From Burkholderiaceae bacterium (GTDB lineage: Bacteria > Pseudomonadota > Gammaproteobacteria > Burkholderiales > Burkholderiaceae_E), in the NCBI GenBank assembly GCA_023954045.1, contig JAMLIR010000004.1:124001-188000 (forward strand): a stretch of 64,000 bases of DNA, written 5' to 3'. Positions 26,850 to 34,972 of this stretch are shown piece by piece. The translations under genes and the position numbers were made by a program. The notes under the pieces were generated by a model. It saw only the letters and a program-made list of their open reading frames with translations, was not told where the DNA came from and did not search any database. The stretch's first letter is position 1. The number at the start of each line of letters is the position of its first letter.

Positions 26850-28349
26850 ATGGGCGCGGCATCTCTCGGGCGATTCAGGGCACTGTTCGACATCTACTCG
26901 CCGCGCCCCCTGCACAGGGGCGTCGTGCTGGGCTGCATGGCCTTGGGCGTGTGGCTGCTCGCCAATGGGGTCGCCACGCGGTCGACCGTCGGAGCGATAC
27001 CGTTTCTCCTGTTGGTCTGGGCGAATCACGAGCGCTTCCTGGCCACCGTCGACGGGCTGTTCGAGCAGCGCACCTGGCTGGTGCTCGCCGTCCCGCTGGC
27101 CGTGTATGCCGCGCCGCTGATCGTGGTGCCGCCGATCGCCTCGGACGACCTGTTGCGTCACATTGGTTGGGCCTTCTGGCCAGGCGGCTACCGCGACATG
27201 TACGTGCGAACAGCGCTGCCGCCGGCCGAGCTCTACCCCACCTTCGACTGGGTGATGGGCGCGCTGGCGAGGCTGGCCGGCGCCGCTGCGGCGATGTGGA
27301 CTGCGCAGGCGCTCGCGTGCGCGGGACTGGTGCTGGTCTTCGTGCTGGCTGCGCGGCGCCTGCTTGCGGGGCATCCGATGTGGGCAGTGCTCACGCTCGC
27401 GGCACTGATCCTGGTGCTTCAGCTGATCTCGGGGCGGCTTTCGCTGGCTCGGCCCGAGATCTTCATGACGATCTGGGCGCTGTCAGCGCTGCTGGCACGC
27501 GGATCGGTCGGTACCGTCGTCTGGTCGGCCACCGGCCTGGCGCTCGGTTCCGGTTACTGGCTCGCACCGCTCTACTACCCGGCCGCGATGCTGCTGCCGA
27601 TCGGGGGCCGCGCGAGGGCGCTGGTCTTCGCGGCCCTTTGCCTCTGCTGGGTAGGGATGTGGTGGTGGCTGACCGACGGACGGCTTTTCGAGGTGATACG
27701 CTGGCCTCTGGAGCAGGTGGGCAACCGCGTGCCCGGTCTCGGCGTCATGGAGAACGAGAGTATCGTCAACGTGCTGCTCACCCCACCGATGCTGGCCTTG
27801 GCGCTCGCGTCCGTCTGGGCGGCTCGGCGCGGCGGCGATGTGCGTCTGCTGCTGCTCGCCGGCTTCTTCCTGCTGTCGAACCAGGCGCGCTACGGGGGCA
27901 TCGTGGCGCCGCTGCTCGCGCTGCATGCGCTGTCGGCCGCGCCGCGCCTGCGGCTTCGATGGCCCGCGATGGCGCGGTCGGCGGCGGTGGCGATCGGCAG
28001 CGTCGCTCTCGCCTGGTTGTCGGCCGGCTGGCCCCGCTACGGCGACCTGCCCGGCTTCAATCTGCCCGCCGGTGCGGTGGTGCTGACGTCATTCGGCCAG
28101 GCGACGTACAGCATCCCGTTCGCCAATCTCGGCTTGGTGCGGGTTGCGCCTGCCTTCGAGGTCGGCGCTGCTGATCCTGCCGTCCAGCGCCTGGTCCTCG
28201 CGATCGGCCGAGGCAGCGTCGATTGCGCCGAGTTGAAGGACCAGGGTTTCACGCACCTGGTCGAGAGCACGTTGCGGGGTCCGCCGCCGCCCTGCGTCAC
28301 GCTGGCCGCGATGCAGGGGGGCTGGCGGCTCTGGCGAATCGACCCGTGA
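26850..28349 (+). CDS. Polytopic membrane protein, GT-C-like, function unknown
   Basis: 499-residue integral membrane protein with about ten to twelve hydrophobic segments through residue 400 and a soluble C-terminal part of about 90 residues. An early extracytoplasmic loop contains PPIASDDLLRHIGWAFW, with the paired acidic residues (SDD) expected in GT-C-fold glycosyltransferases. YPTFDWVMGALARL and SGRLSLARPEIFMTIWALSALL also fit that fold. No family name can be given from sequence alone. AAGGG precedes the ATG. Its stop overlaps the likely gtrA start. Confidence 0.7.
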   Translation: MGAASLGRFRALFDIYSPRPLHRGVVLGCMALGVWLLANGVATRSTVGAIPFLLLVWANHERFLATVDGLFEQRTWLVLAVPLAVYAAPLIVVPPIASDDLLRHIGWAFWPGGYRDMYVRTALPPAELYPTFDWVMGALARLAGAAAAMWTAQALACAGLVLVFVLAARRLLAGHPMWAVLTLAALILVLQLISGRLSLARPEIFMTIWALSALLARGSVGTVVWSATGLALGSGYWLAPLYYPAAMLLPIGGRARALVFAALCLCWVGMWWWLTDGRLFEVIRWPLEQVGNRVPGLGVMENESIVNVLLTPPMLALALASVWAARRGGDVRLLLLAGFFLLSNQARYGGIVAPLLALHALSAAPRLRLRWPAMARSAAVAIGSVALAWLSAGWPRYGDLPGFNLPAGAVVLTSFGQATYSIPFANLGLVRVAPAFEVGAADPAVQRLVLAIGRGSVDCAELKDQGFTHLVESTLRGPPPPCVTLAAMQGGWRLWRIDP

Positions 28350-28813
28350 TCGCGCCGCAACCACCGGGTCGGGATCAGCCTGATCGCGCATCCGGCATGC
28401 TCGGCCAGTTCCTCCGCTTCGGACTGGTCGGCCTGCTCGGCTTCTTGATCGACACCGGCCTGACGCTTGGCCTCGAGCGGGGCGCAGCGTGGCCTGCGTT
28501 CGCCGCGCGACCTCCGGCGATCGTGGCGGCGATACTGGTGACCTGGTGCCTCAATCGCGGCTTCTCGTTCAGGGTCAACGCACCGCTGTCCAGCGTCGGG
28601 CCGTATGCGCTGGTCGCCACCGCTGTGGCGCTGCTCAACTATCTGCTGTTCCTGATCGGCGTCGGCCACGGCATGGGTACGGTCGCCGCAATCTTCGCGG
28701 CCACGGCCGTTTCGATGGTCTTCAGCTTCCTCGGCTACCGGTATTTCGCGTTCGGAGCGTATGCGCGGGGCCCTGATCCGGTGCCGCCCCGGGGTCCGAA
28801 CAGGTGCGCATAG
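28346..28813 (+). CDS. GtrA-family membrane protein
   Basis: 155-residue protein with four hydrophobic segments, of the GtrA family, implicated in flipping or supplying polyprenyl-phosphate-linked sugars. Motifs: FLRFGLVGLLGFLIDTGLTL, VTWCLNRGFSF and VFSFLGYRYFAF, all typical. The GTG at 28346 gives a GTGA overlap with the preceding gene; an ATG at 28397 begins right before the domain. The last 79 bases overlap the end of the convergent PAP2 gene. Confidence 0.85.
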   Translation: MIAPQPPGRDQPDRASGMLGQFLRFGLVGLLGFLIDTGLTLGLERGAAWPAFAARPPAIVAAILVTWCLNRGFSFRVNAPLSSVGPYALVATAVALLNYLLFLIGVGHGMGTVAAIFAATAVSMVFSFLGYRYFAFGAYARGPDPVPPRGPNRCA

Positions 28814-29718
28814 GCGGGGAGTCGGGAAAACGTCGCCAGGATGGCGCAGGCGATGGCAGCGCCCGCCACGAGATCCACGTAGTAGTGCGCTCCGAAGACC
28901 GGCGTCGAGCCGATCATCGCTGCGGAATATCCCGCCGCGGGCCAGAAGAGCACGGAGCCGCGGAAGCTCCAGGCAAGCACGATGCCCGCAGCGGTATGAA
29001 ACGAAGGAAAGGTCACCAAGCCTGGAAGGTCGCGCAGGTCGAGCACGATCACGCCCTCGCCGCGGAGGCGTTCCATGTGGGGCAGGTGATACAGGCCCGG
29101 TGGCTCGCCGAATGCACCGAAGTCGGCTGAGGCGCCGAGATGTGTCGCCACGGCGGCTTCCGCCGGGAAGAACATCCCGATAGTCGTGCAGACGACGGCT
29201 ACGATCACGAAGGTCTCGAGGAAGAACGCGGCTCTCCGCAGATCGTGTTGCGCGGACAGCACCAGGTACGCGATCACGCTGACGGGAGTCAGTGACTTGT
29301 AGCCGTGATCCAGAACGGTCCTGAGGAAGTCGTTCCGCTCCACGAAGTGGAAGTACGTCAGCCAGTCGAGGCCGAGCCATTCATCCCAGCGCGACAGGAC
29401 CCGATCGGCGTACGCGAACGAGGTCGTCATCGACAAGTGATTGAACACGCGCAGCGCGAACCACGCCAGCAAGAGAAAGATCGTTCCCTGAAGAACGACG
29501 ACGAGCCGCGCGAGAGCGCGTGATGCCGCGTCTCCGTCGAACGGGAATCGGCCCCGAAGCAGGAACGAGGTGGGCGCGGCCCCGGCCAGAAGCAGTCCGG
29601 TCACTGCCAGCTGGTCGGCATGAAACCGGACTTCGCTGACAAGCACCCAGACGGCGTTCGCGAGGCAAAGCGCCAACACGAGGACGTAGGAGAGCGGCGA
29701 CGGGAAGAAGACCGGCAT
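28735..29718 (-). CDS. PAP2-superfamily membrane protein, AUR1-like (PAP2 gene 5)
   Basis: 327-residue membrane protein with about six to eight hydrophobic segments. The C-terminal half has the PAP2_3/AUR1-type motifs TFPSFHTAAGIVLAW (catalytic His) and GAHYYVDLVAGA (His with Asp four residues on). Known relatives include inositol-phosphoceramide synthase and lipid phosphatases, so phosphoester hydrolysis or head-group transfer on a lipid is likely; the substrate is unknown. It begins 48 bases after the preceding PAP2 gene on the same strand and appears to be the last of five. Its 3' end overlaps gtrA tail-to-tail. Confidence 0.85.
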   Translation of the reverse strand: MPVFFPSPLSYVLVLALCLANAVWVLVSEVRFHADQLAVTGLLLAGAAPTSFLLRGRFPFDGDAASRALARLVVVLQGTIFLLLAWFALRVFNHLSMTTSFAYADRVLSRWDEWLGLDWLTYFHFVERNDFLRTVLDHGYKSLTPVSVIAYLVLSAQHDLRRAAFFLETFVIVAVVCTTIGMFFPAEAAVATHLGASADFGAFGEPPGLYHLPHMERLRGEGVIVLDLRDLPGLVTFPSFHTAAGIVLAWSFRGSVLFWPAAGYSAAMIGSTPVFGAHYYVDLVAGAAIACAILATFSRLPAYAHLFGPRGGTGSGPRAYAPNAKYR

Positions 29719-29766
29719 GGCGCGATCTCAGCGTTGTGCTTTCGCAGGGGGCATTGATGCACGCGC

Positions 29767-30735
29767 CTAGCGCCTGGTGGCGCCGCCCCGCAGCCGCGGG
29801 AGCACAGTAGCCGGTGCGCTCCGGGCCATGCGGTCGAGCCGGTCCACCGCCGCCATCGACCCCGCCATCACCGCAACCCCGCCCACGCCGTCCAGCGCGT
29901 AGTGCCAGCCGAGGAACACGGTCGAGGCCCAGTTCAGGCAGAACCACGGCACGGTCAGCCACAGCGTCCAGCGCCACTCGCGCGCCAGCGTCGTCATCGC
30001 GATCCAGGCCAGGCCGACGTGCAGGCTCGGCATGCCCTGGGTGCCGGGCAGCAGGCCGTTCTGCGCAATCTCTCCGCGCATGAACGCGCGCAGCGCGTCG
30101 GCCAGCGCCGCGGTCGCGGTGCCGTCGAGTCGGAACAGTTCGGGCCTGTAGAAGATCGGCCCGGCGTTCGGGAACGCGATGCCGAGATACCGGGTCAGGT
30201 GGAAGGCGAGCACCACTGCCGCCATCGCGCGGGCCAGGCGCGGCAGGCGATCGCCGATCGTCATTGCGGCCACGGCCGCGAGCACGCCGAGCCACACTAC
30301 CTGGTAGACGGCATCCCACAACCGGGGCAGGTCGAGCGGCGAGCCGAGCAGGGCGCGGAACAGCGGCTCCTCGACCGACCACAGGGCGGCGTCCCACCAG
30401 TGCGCGGACGAGAGCCGGTAGACCTCGACGAGGTTGGCCGACGCGGCCAGCCCGTAGCCGGCGACCGACATGATCAGCACCGCCTCGAGGCGGGGTTTGT
30501 GCAAGTGCATCCAGAGGTGGGCCAGGTCGAAGCGGTCGTCCTGGTTGCGCAGCAACCTGGGTGCCTGCACCAACGTCTGGAACAGCATCAGCAGCAGCGC
30601 AGCCAGACCGTAGAGCGCGGGAAATCCGATGACCACGGACGCCTCGCGCACGCCGAACGGAGCGAGCGCCGCGCTCCCCGCGACGGCCTGCGCGAGCACG
30701 GTCAGCGCGGCCGTGAGCAGGATCAGGGCGACCAT
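29767..30735 (-). CDS. PAP2-superfamily membrane protein (PAP2 gene 4)
   Basis: 322-residue membrane protein, about seven hydrophobic segments. PAP2 motifs: GMPSLHVGLAWIAM (catalytic His) and LGWHYALDGVGGV (His and Asp). NAGPIFYRPELFRLDG precedes the active site. It is clearly paralogous to the next gene upstream: both share xAGPxFYRPE(L/V)F, MPSLHV, RWTLW(L/I)T and LGWHYxxDGxGG. The ATG at 30735 lies 13 bases inside the end of that gene, so translation is probably coupled. The longer open frame upstream is only GC-rich noise. Confidence 0.85.
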   Translation of the reverse strand: MVALILLTAALTVLAQAVAGSAALAPFGVREASVVIGFPALYGLAALLLMLFQTLVQAPRLLRNQDDRFDLAHLWMHLHKPRLEAVLIMSVAGYGLAASANLVEVYRLSSAHWWDAALWSVEEPLFRALLGSPLDLPRLWDAVYQVVWLGVLAAVAAMTIGDRLPRLARAMAAVVLAFHLTRYLGIAFPNAGPIFYRPELFRLDGTATAALADALRAFMRGEIAQNGLLPGTQGMPSLHVGLAWIAMTTLAREWRWTLWLTVPWFCLNWASTVFLGWHYALDGVGGVAVMAGSMAAVDRLDRMARSAPATVLPRLRGGATRR

Positions 30736-31790
30736 CGCTGCCCGATTCCCGAAGCGCCGCCCGCTTCGCCCGCGCCGCAGGCGCGCAGCAGGCGCACGGC
30801 GATCCACACGCAGGCCGCGCCGAGCGCGATGCCGCCTGCGCCGTCGACGATGTAGTGCCAGCCGAGCACGACCGTCGAGGTCCAGACCAGCGCGACCCAC
30901 GGTGCGGTGATCCAGAGGGTCCAGCGCGCGGCGCGCGCGAGCCAGTACGCGGTGACCGCCACCATTGCGACGTGCAGGCTGGGCATCGCCGAGACGCCGC
31001 CCAGCAGGATGCCGCCCGAGTGCATCGCGCGCTCGGGGGGCGAACCCATCACCTGCGCGACCATCCGCATCGCGTCGCCGGTCACCGAACCGTCGAGGTA
31101 GGCGAACACCTCGGGCCGGTAGAAGGCGGGCCCCATGACCGGGTTCAGCACTCCGAGCAGTCGCCCGACGTAGAAAAGCACGATCATCGTGACGCAGTAG
31201 TGCAGCACGATGCGCGAGCCGCGACCGATGACGACCAGCGCGAAGGCCGCGACCAGCTCGATGCCCCAGGCGCTGTGGTACAGGCGGTCCCAGGCCGCAG
31301 TGTCGATCGGCAGCGCGGCGACCCGCTCGAGCACGCCGCCCTCCAGGCGCCAGAAGAACGGATCGCGCCAGTGGGTGCTGTGCGCGAGCAGCTCCAGGTT
31401 CAGCAGCGTGATGTTCGACGTACCGAGGATCGCGACGGCGGTGGCGAGCAGCATCGCGACGGGTGCCGGCCCGCAGCTGAAGAAGCGCCGCGCGCGCATC
31501 GCGACGACGCCGAGCGGTGCGTCGCCGGACCGACCCGCGCGCCGCTGCAGCGCGTCGGCGGCCAGGCCGACCGACACCAGCGAGCCGTCCCAGGCGATGC
31601 CCATCAGCAGCAGCAGCCCGAGCATCGCAGCGAGCAGCAGCGGCGTGTCGCGAAACCAGGGCACGAACGGCGAGCCGGCCACAGCGGCCAGAAGCGCGGT
31701 GCCCAGCGCGCTGGCCGCGTAGAGGCCGGCGATGATCGCCAGCGCCCGCAGCGGGGCGACGTCGGCGGTTGCGGCGGCGCGGCCGCTCAC
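30723..31790 (-). CDS. PAP2-superfamily membrane protein (PAP2 gene 3)
   Basis: 355-residue membrane protein with about eight hydrophobic segments. PAP2 motifs are SAMPSLHVAMVAVTAYWLA and VLGWHYIVDGAGGI; VMGPAFYRPEVFAYLDGS lies before them as in its downstream paralogue. The GTG at 31790 overlaps the stop of the previous PAP2 gene (GTGA), and the open frame upstream of it has no family similarity. The reaction is presumably a lipid-phosphate hydrolysis or transfer on the periplasmic face; the substrate is unknown. Confidence 0.84.
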   Translation of the reverse strand: MSGRAAATADVAPLRALAIIAGLYAASALGTALLAAVAGSPFVPWFRDTPLLLAAMLGLLLLMGIAWDGSLVSVGLAADALQRRAGRSGDAPLGVVAMRARRFFSCGPAPVAMLLATAVAILGTSNITLLNLELLAHSTHWRDPFFWRLEGGVLERVAALPIDTAAWDRLYHSAWGIELVAAFALVVIGRGSRIVLHYCVTMIVLFYVGRLLGVLNPVMGPAFYRPEVFAYLDGSVTGDAMRMVAQVMGSPPERAMHSGGILLGGVSAMPSLHVAMVAVTAYWLARAARWTLWITAPWVALVWTSTVVLGWHYIVDGAGGIALGAACVWIAVRLLRACGAGEAGGASGIGQRWSP

Positions 31791-32356
31791 CGGTCGCTCC
31801 GCTCGGGGAGCAGCGCGCGAACCAGCGCGGCGACCGCCAGCGCGACGAGCGCGCCCGCCACCACGTCGGCCGGGAAGTGCGCGCCGACCGAGACCCGCGA
31901 CACGCAGACCAGCAGCGCGAACGCGATCAGCGCCCAGCGCACCGGTCGCGAACTGCCCGGACCCAGCGACGCGGCCATCAGCACCGCGAACGCCGCGTGC
32001 CCGGACGGAAACGCGTGGAGCTCGTCGGACCGCCCGACCAGCGTGACCGCAGCCTCCCCGAGGGCCTTCACGGGCCGCGGAAAGTCGAAGGCACGCTTGA
32101 GCGCGGGCACGACCAGCACCGAGGTCAGCACGTAGCCGACGGCGAAGACGACGACGTTCGCTGCGGGGAGCGACGCGGGGCGGGCACGGCTCCACAGCAG
32201 CGCGATCGCGACGTACAGCGGGTACAGCGACGGGTGCCCGAGCGCGGTCGCGGCGATCATCGCTGCGTCGATCCAGGGCCGGTGCCAGCCGTTCACCAGC
32301 CCGAACAACTGCACGTTCAGGCCGTGCCAGCCGTACCAGGCGGCCTGTGCGGTCAT
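31787..32356 (-). CDS. PAP2-family phosphatase, canonical type (PAP2 gene 2)
   Basis: 189-residue membrane phosphatase with all three classic PAP2 signatures: C1 KRAFDFPRPVKAL, C2 HAFPSGHAAFAVL and C3 SRVSVGAHFPADVVAGAL. Similar proteins dephosphorylate undecaprenyl pyrophosphate, lipid A or phosphatidate. It is of a different subtype from its four neighbours, which belong to the AUR1-like PAP2_3 group. The ATG at 32356 forms an ATGA overlap with the preceding gene. Confidence 0.9.
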   Translation of the reverse strand: MTAQAAWYGWHGLNVQLFGLVNGWHRPWIDAAMIAATALGHPSLYPLYVAIALLWSRARPASLPAANVVVFAVGYVLTSVLVVPALKRAFDFPRPVKALGEAAVTLVGRSDELHAFPSGHAAFAVLMAASLGPGSSRPVRWALIAFALLVCVSRVSVGAHFPADVVAGALVALAVAALVRALLPERSDR

Positions 32357-32940
32357 CGCAGTCGCGCCGGCGGGACTGCGCGGTCGCGGCGCGCGAGCCA
32401 CAGGCAGGCGGCAGCCGTGATCGCCGCGCCCGCCAGCATGTCGACCAGGTAGTGGCCACCCCCGGTCGGGATCGCGACGAGCACGCCGAGATTGAGAATC
32501 AGCGCCGGCCAGAACAGGGGAGCGATCCCGCGCGTGACCCAGACGAGGATCAGCGCGATCGCCGTGTGGTACGAGGGAAACGTGACGATGCCGGTCTGGC
32601 GCCCCACGTCGATGACGGGTGCGGTCTGGTCGCGCAGCGTGTTCAGGTCCGCCAGGTGATAGGCCTTGTGGAGGTCGACGCCGTAGTACGCCCAGGCCGA
32701 CTGCGCCGGGAACAGCCCGGAGAGGACGACGACCACGATGCCGGTCACGATCAGCAGCGCGACCAGCTCGCGCACGCGGTCGCCCAGCCCGGCGAGTCCG
32801 GCGACGCTGGCCAGCCCCGACAGCGCGAGCGCCGTCCAGCTGGCCAGTCGGCCTGCCGTGCGGCGGCGCTCGTGTGCGCAGGGCTCTGCAGCCCGACCGC
32901 AGGCACCCGGCTGCGCAATGCCCGCCGCCGTCGGCGTCAT
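32353..32940 (-). CDS. Short PAP2-superfamily protein (PAP2 gene 1)
   Basis: 195-residue protein matching only the C-terminal half of the AUR1-like type: SGLFPAQSAWAYYG, VTFPSYHTAIALILVW (catalytic His) and GGHYLVDMLAGA. Against the 327-residue relative at 28735-29718 it lacks the first three or so membrane segments; residues 1-50 are low-complexity Ala/Gly/Arg. It may be an N-terminally truncated but possibly active protein. The ATG overlaps the stop of the vWA-type TadG gene (ATGA), which links the PAP2 series to the pilus genes. Confidence 0.78.
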   Translation of the reverse strand: MTPTAAGIAQPGACGRAAEPCAHERRRTAGRLASWTALALSGLASVAGLAGLGDRVRELVALLIVTGIVVVVLSGLFPAQSAWAYYGVDLHKAYHLADLNTLRDQTAPVIDVGRQTGIVTFPSYHTAIALILVWVTRGIAPLFWPALILNLGVLVAIPTGGGHYLVDMLAGAAITAAACLWLARRDRAVPPARLR

Positions 32941-34370
32941 AGCGTCAGGCGCAGGATCTCGCTGGCGATCGTCGAGAAGCAGCGGCCCAGTTCGCTGGCG
33001 TTACGCGCGAAGCAGTACAGCCCCTGCGGCTGGGCCGCATTGCGCGTGTCGGCGTCCGCCGTATTCGCGAGCCGCTTCAGGATGTTCGAGCCGCGTTCGC
33101 GCGCCGAGGTGTACCCGCAGTTGCCCCCGGAGAACGACGGCTCGAGGTCGTTGAGCGCGTCGCCCAGGCCGATCGTGTAGATGCGGATCTCCTGGCCCCG
33201 GGCAATGTTCGCGATGTTCTCGACCATGTTGCGCGCCGCCCGGTTGACGTTGCAGCGGGTGTCCGTGGGGGGCGAACCACTGAGCGTGCGCGGGAACGGA
33301 TGCCCGGTGTAGCTCGCCAGCGACACTGCGGGTTCCGAGGGCACGGTGACGGAGCCGCCGGTCGTCGGCAGCCGGGTGATGTTGTTGACGGTGTAGCCGC
33401 CGTCGTCGAAGTTCGATCCCCAGGAGAGGTTGCGCCGGTCCTCACGGAACATTCGGTACGCAGAGTTCGGGTAGTTCGCGTCGTTGCCCGAGCCGGAAGT
33501 CTCGGAATACAGGTTCCCGGTGATCGGGTTCGGGCTGCCACCCGAGCGGGGGAAGGCGCCGTTGACCACGTTGGGCGCGCCGTCGCTGAAGAACAACACC
33601 ACGCGCAGGCTCGACCGGGTGTCGGCCGGAACGCCGTCGAGCTCGCTCACTGCCTTGCGCATTCCCTCGGCCGACGCGGTCGCGCCGCCACGCGGCAATG
33701 CGTTGATCGCATTGTTCACCTGGGTGCGGTTGAAGCCGCGCGTCGTGGTCTTGTTGATCGCCGCGTCGATGACCGCGCCGGACGAGAAAGAAACCAGGCC
33801 GACCCGGTCGCCACCGGCGCCGGCGCTGAACTTGTTCACGAAATCGTTGATCGCCGCGCTCTTCAGCGTCGCCAGGTCGGACGAACTGAGCGAGCCCGAC
33901 GTGTCCATCACCAGCATCACGTCCAGGTCGCGCCGGATCGCCTCGCCCATCGCCGCGACGCCAGTGCCCGCCGGGCCGAGCACGCGGATGAAGGTCGTCG
34001 GCATGTCGGCGCTGCCCGACACGGTGATGCGCCAGTGCCCGGTGCTCTCGTGCACCGCGGTCGTCGACGGCGCGCCCCGGGTCGATCCGAGGAAGCCCTC
34101 CGGGTAGTTCAAATTGTAGAAGCGCACTGCCGCCGCCTGCGCGTTGGCGATGCGGGTCGCGTCGTCGACGCCGGTGGCGAGCGCGCGGGCGCCGGCGATC
34201 GCCGCCGCGTCGACCGCGGCATTGAGGCGGGCCTTCACGCCGTAGGCGCGGCCGGAGTCGATCGCCAGCCCGACTGCGCCGATCAGTACGATCAGCGAGA
34301 AGCCGACGAGGATCAGCACCTGGCCGCGCTGGCGGCGCGGCGATGCGGGGCGAAGGTACGAACGGTGCAT
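32937..34370 (-). CDS. TadG-type protein with von Willebrand factor A domain
   Basis: 477-residue membrane-anchored protein. N-terminal segment RQRGQVLILVGFSLIVLIGA then DSGRAYGVKARLNAAVDAAAIAGARAL is the TadG prepilin-like region. A vWA domain begins near residue 150 with the MIDAS motif DVMLVMDTSGSLS and continues to LFFSDGAPN. TadG proteins help anchor or gate the Flp pilus. ATG 34370 chosen: GAGGAG lies eight bases upstream. The gene lies between two TadE-like genes and the PAP2 series, all on the minus strand with short gaps or overlaps. Confidence 0.9.
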   Translation of the reverse strand: MHRSYLRPASPRRQRGQVLILVGFSLIVLIGAVGLAIDSGRAYGVKARLNAAVDAAAIAGARALATGVDDATRIANAQAAAVRFYNLNYPEGFLGSTRGAPSTTAVHESTGHWRITVSGSADMPTTFIRVLGPAGTGVAAMGEAIRRDLDVMLVMDTSGSLSSSDLATLKSAAINDFVNKFSAGAGGDRVGLVSFSSGAVIDAAINKTTTRGFNRTQVNNAINALPRGGATASAEGMRKAVSELDGVPADTRSSLRVVLFFSDGAPNVVNGAFPRSGGSPNPITGNLYSETSGSGNDANYPNSAYRMFREDRRNLSWGSNFDDGGYTVNNITRLPTTGGSVTVPSEPAVSLASYTGHPFPRTLSGSPPTDTRCNVNRAARNMVENIANIARGQEIRIYTIGLGDALNDLEPSFSGGNCGYTSARERGSNILKRLANTADADTRNAAQPQGLYCFARNASELGRCFSTIASEILRLTL

Positions 34371-34393
34371 GGCGTGTCTCCTCGAAGGACCGC

Positions 34394-34972
34394 TCAGAGG
34401 ATCGTGAGCGCGTAGAGACGCGGATCGTCGCTCATCACGTAGCGCGTGAACGGCGTGTAATCGTACATTGCCTCGACGGCGTAGACGGTCTCTCCGTCGA
34501 GCAGGTTGACCGCCAGCCGCAAGGTCTGGTTGGACGGCACGTTGCAGGCGCCACTGCCGCTCCAGCTCGGGCACGCGTAAATCCGGCTCGCGAGCGCGCG
34601 GTTGCCCTTGCTGCTGTGGCGGTACTGGGCGTCGACGCGCGCGCTGCCGTCGGAGCGTCCGACGAGCTTCGTGATGTACATCATGCCTACGCCGTCCATG
34701 TCGAGCGGCGTCGCGTTGTCCATCAGCGCGGCCAGGATGTAGTCGGGCGTCTCGGTCGTGCGCGCGGACAGGTTCGCGCCCTCGCGCGAGAGGTGCACCA
34801 GCACGTTGTTGAACTGGATCGCGCGCGAGAAGTCGATGACGCCGAGCGCCAGGATCAGCAGCACCGGCAGCACCAGCGCGAGTTCGATCGTGGCGACGCC
34901 ACGCGCGAGGGACCGCCTGCGCCGTCGAACTCGGGAAGTGCGCATCTGCGCGGGGTAGAGGAACGGAATCAC
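34394..34972 (-). CDS. TadE/TadF-family pilus assembly protein
   Basis: 192-residue bitopic protein: basic N-terminus, then ARGVATIELALVLPVLLILALGVIDF, the TadE-type pseudopilin segment, and an extracytoplasmic domain with two cysteines ending with TPFTRYVMSDDPRLYALTIL-like residues. The GTG at 34972 forms a GTGA overlap with the upstream TadE gene and has GAGG about ten bases upstream. The ATG at 34945 is an alternative. Confidence 0.85.
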   Translation of the reverse strand: MIPFLYPAQMRTSRVRRRRRSLARGVATIELALVLPVLLILALGVIDFSRAIQFNNVLVHLSREGANLSARTTETPDYILAALMDNATPLDMDGVGMMYITKLVGRSDGSARVDAQYRHSSKGNRALASRIYACPSWSGSGACNVPSNQTLRLAVNLLDGETVYAVEAMYDYTPFTRYVMSDDPRLYALTIL

